The notes under the pieces are model-generated. The model did no database searches. It was given only the letters and a program-made list of their open reading frames with translations, and was not told the origin of the DNA. A program made the translations under genes and the position numbers. From contig JAQFVV010006246.1 in the NCBI GenBank assembly GCA_028023455.1, positions 5,472,363-5,536,362 of the forward strand: DNA of 64,000 bases. Reading direction: 5' to 3'. The first letter of the stretch is position 1. Each line of letters starts with the position of its first letter. Positions 61,725 through 64,000 of this stretch are shown piece by piece. The DNA is from Epiperipatus broadwayi (Eukaryota > Onychophora > Udeonychophora > Euonychophora > Peripatidae).

Positions 61725-63141
61725 GTTTAGATCAAAGCTAGCATCTAAACAATCATTTAAGCATAGGAAAAACCAAAAGTATCAATGTAAAAACATATAA
61801 AATTAATCGCTGTAAATTTAGATAGATTTTAATGAAAACTAAATACAACTTATAAAAGCATAAAATAAAAACTAAAACTTACATAATGATATAAAAATTC
61901 AATTCATTCCGAAATTTCTGCTTTCTTGAGGTAAATTTAACAGCAATTTTAACTACTTCATGCCTTATAATGCTCCACAATCACTTGCACTAAAAGTCTT
62001 AATAAAATATTTCTCAAACAATTACTTAGTCTTTTAACAAATGATTAACCCATTAAGGCTATCACCTGCCATTTGTTTCTAATTAAATCTACAATAATAA
62101 AAGTAATTATTTATTCCATCACTTCTGTGTTGATCAATTCTTTTATTTTTGTAACTCATAATTAAAATTAATATTTGTATGTATGTGAAAAGAATAAGGA
62201 TAAACAAATTGCAGAACAATAACTAAATGTGATGAGAACATCTAATGCTTTACTCAAAGCTGAAATGTTCCAATAAGTCTTGTGTACATAGTTACTACAT
62301 CAGCTTGTAGCATTCATAACATTTTCTATTTCAGCAAATGGCATAATGCTGATTTAGCAATTTCATGTTTCGCATTAAATTTTCATTATTTCTTTTGTAA
62401 TTTTGCTTTGAAATATAATTTTTTTTAGTGACATCATTTACCAACTTTCAAATTCTGTTTTTATGGCTCATGGCTAAAATTATTACAGTACATGCAGCTA
62501 GAAAACTTTTTAAAAATATGTATATTTTCATGGCTAGATAAAAAAAAAGGTTAATTAAATTGATAATTAAGCTTTATATGACAAAGATGCTTATCATTTT
62601 AATGTTCATTGTATGTATTTTCATATAAATTTCAGTTTGTTGACAGAACTATTTCTTATATCTGACCTCACTGTAAACAATTTTTTTCTTTCAATTATGT
62701 ATTATTGTATGGTTGTGAAATATGGACACTTAGTAATAAAATTAGGAACAGATTGGAGGCCTTTAAAATGTGGTCATGGAGAAGAAAAAAAAAATCAGTT
62801 GAATGAATAAAATAACAAATGAAATTTTGAAAAGAGTAAATGAAAAAAGAGAAAGAAACTGGGAAAAAAAAATTTAATGAAAGATATTTTAGGAGTGGAA
62901 ACAAAGAAAGGATGGAAAAGATTGACATTGCTTGAATATATACAAGATGGGAAGTTATGTGGAATTGAAAGGCTAGGCAATGAAGAGAACAAGATTGATT
63001 GATATTGAAACAACGTAATTCTTATAGTAATAAAAGATGACCAATTTGTTGCCCATTGAATGTACATATACAAACATACAGATATTCAAATGACATTTCT
63101 ATTATCTTTAACAACTAAATCTTTTTTTCATGTATTATTTA

Positions 63142-64000
<859 letters not shown>

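Noticed and set aside
62613-63073. Open frames on both strands near the RPL10 second exon
   Set aside because: Low-complexity AT-rich translations with no known motif, inside an intron. The word YCMVVKYGHLVIK-like text near 62700 faintly recalls an RT C-terminus (YGCETWTL), but this is too weak to claim.

Overview
This is a eukaryotic window from an AT-rich, intron-rich, repeat-rich animal genome. Two conserved animal genes are split by introns of about 10-12 kb, there are no bacterial-style operons, and the repeats are animal types: RTE LINEs, a Ty3/gypsy remnant, ZBED5/Buster-like hAT transposons, tRNA-like SINE fragments and MITEs. The ribosomal protein L10 reads more arthropod-like than vertebrate-like (for example QPIMSVR), so I infer an invertebrate, probably a protostome. 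The exact phylum cannot be fixed from the window.

Layout. 1-3167: a segment bounded by about 158-bp inverted repeats, cut by the window edge on the left. 3471-14306 (+): the last two coding exons of a Josephin-domain deubiquitinase (JOSD1/2 family), separated by a 10.3-kb intron; the exon with the catalytic Cys lies outside the window. 14.3-40.5 kb: a gene-poor interval filled with transposon debris. It holds an almost intact RTE LINE (19.5-22.5 kb), a decayed LINE endonuclease (23.2-24.3 kb), a 1.2-kb TIR element (26.9-28.1 kb), a decayed LINE with coiled-coil, SGNH-like, endonuclease and RT parts (28.3-31.7 kb), foldback and TIR elements (33-34.6 kb), a tandem repeat (35.1-35.8 kb) and a gypsy remnant (36.0-38.3 kb) with an RTE 3' fragment inserted in it. 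40629-63235 (-): three coding exons of ribosomal protein L10, with the first exon beyond the right edge. Its two large introns hold a 2.5-kb hAT transposon, a second copy of the 1.2-kb TIR element, further hAT remains and a repeated unit of about 450 bp.

The two host genes converge tail to tail with about 26 kb between them and have no evident functional link: one trims ubiquitin, the other is a large-subunit ribosomal protein. The rest is mobile DNA, much of it nested. The strongest candidate for something undescribed is the 1.2-kb noncoding TIR element present twice (26879-28095 and 48996-50220). Each copy has its own 8-bp target duplication, and each carries a telomere-like TTAGGG patch inside. 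I see no CRISPR array, operon, phage or defence system, which fits an animal genome.
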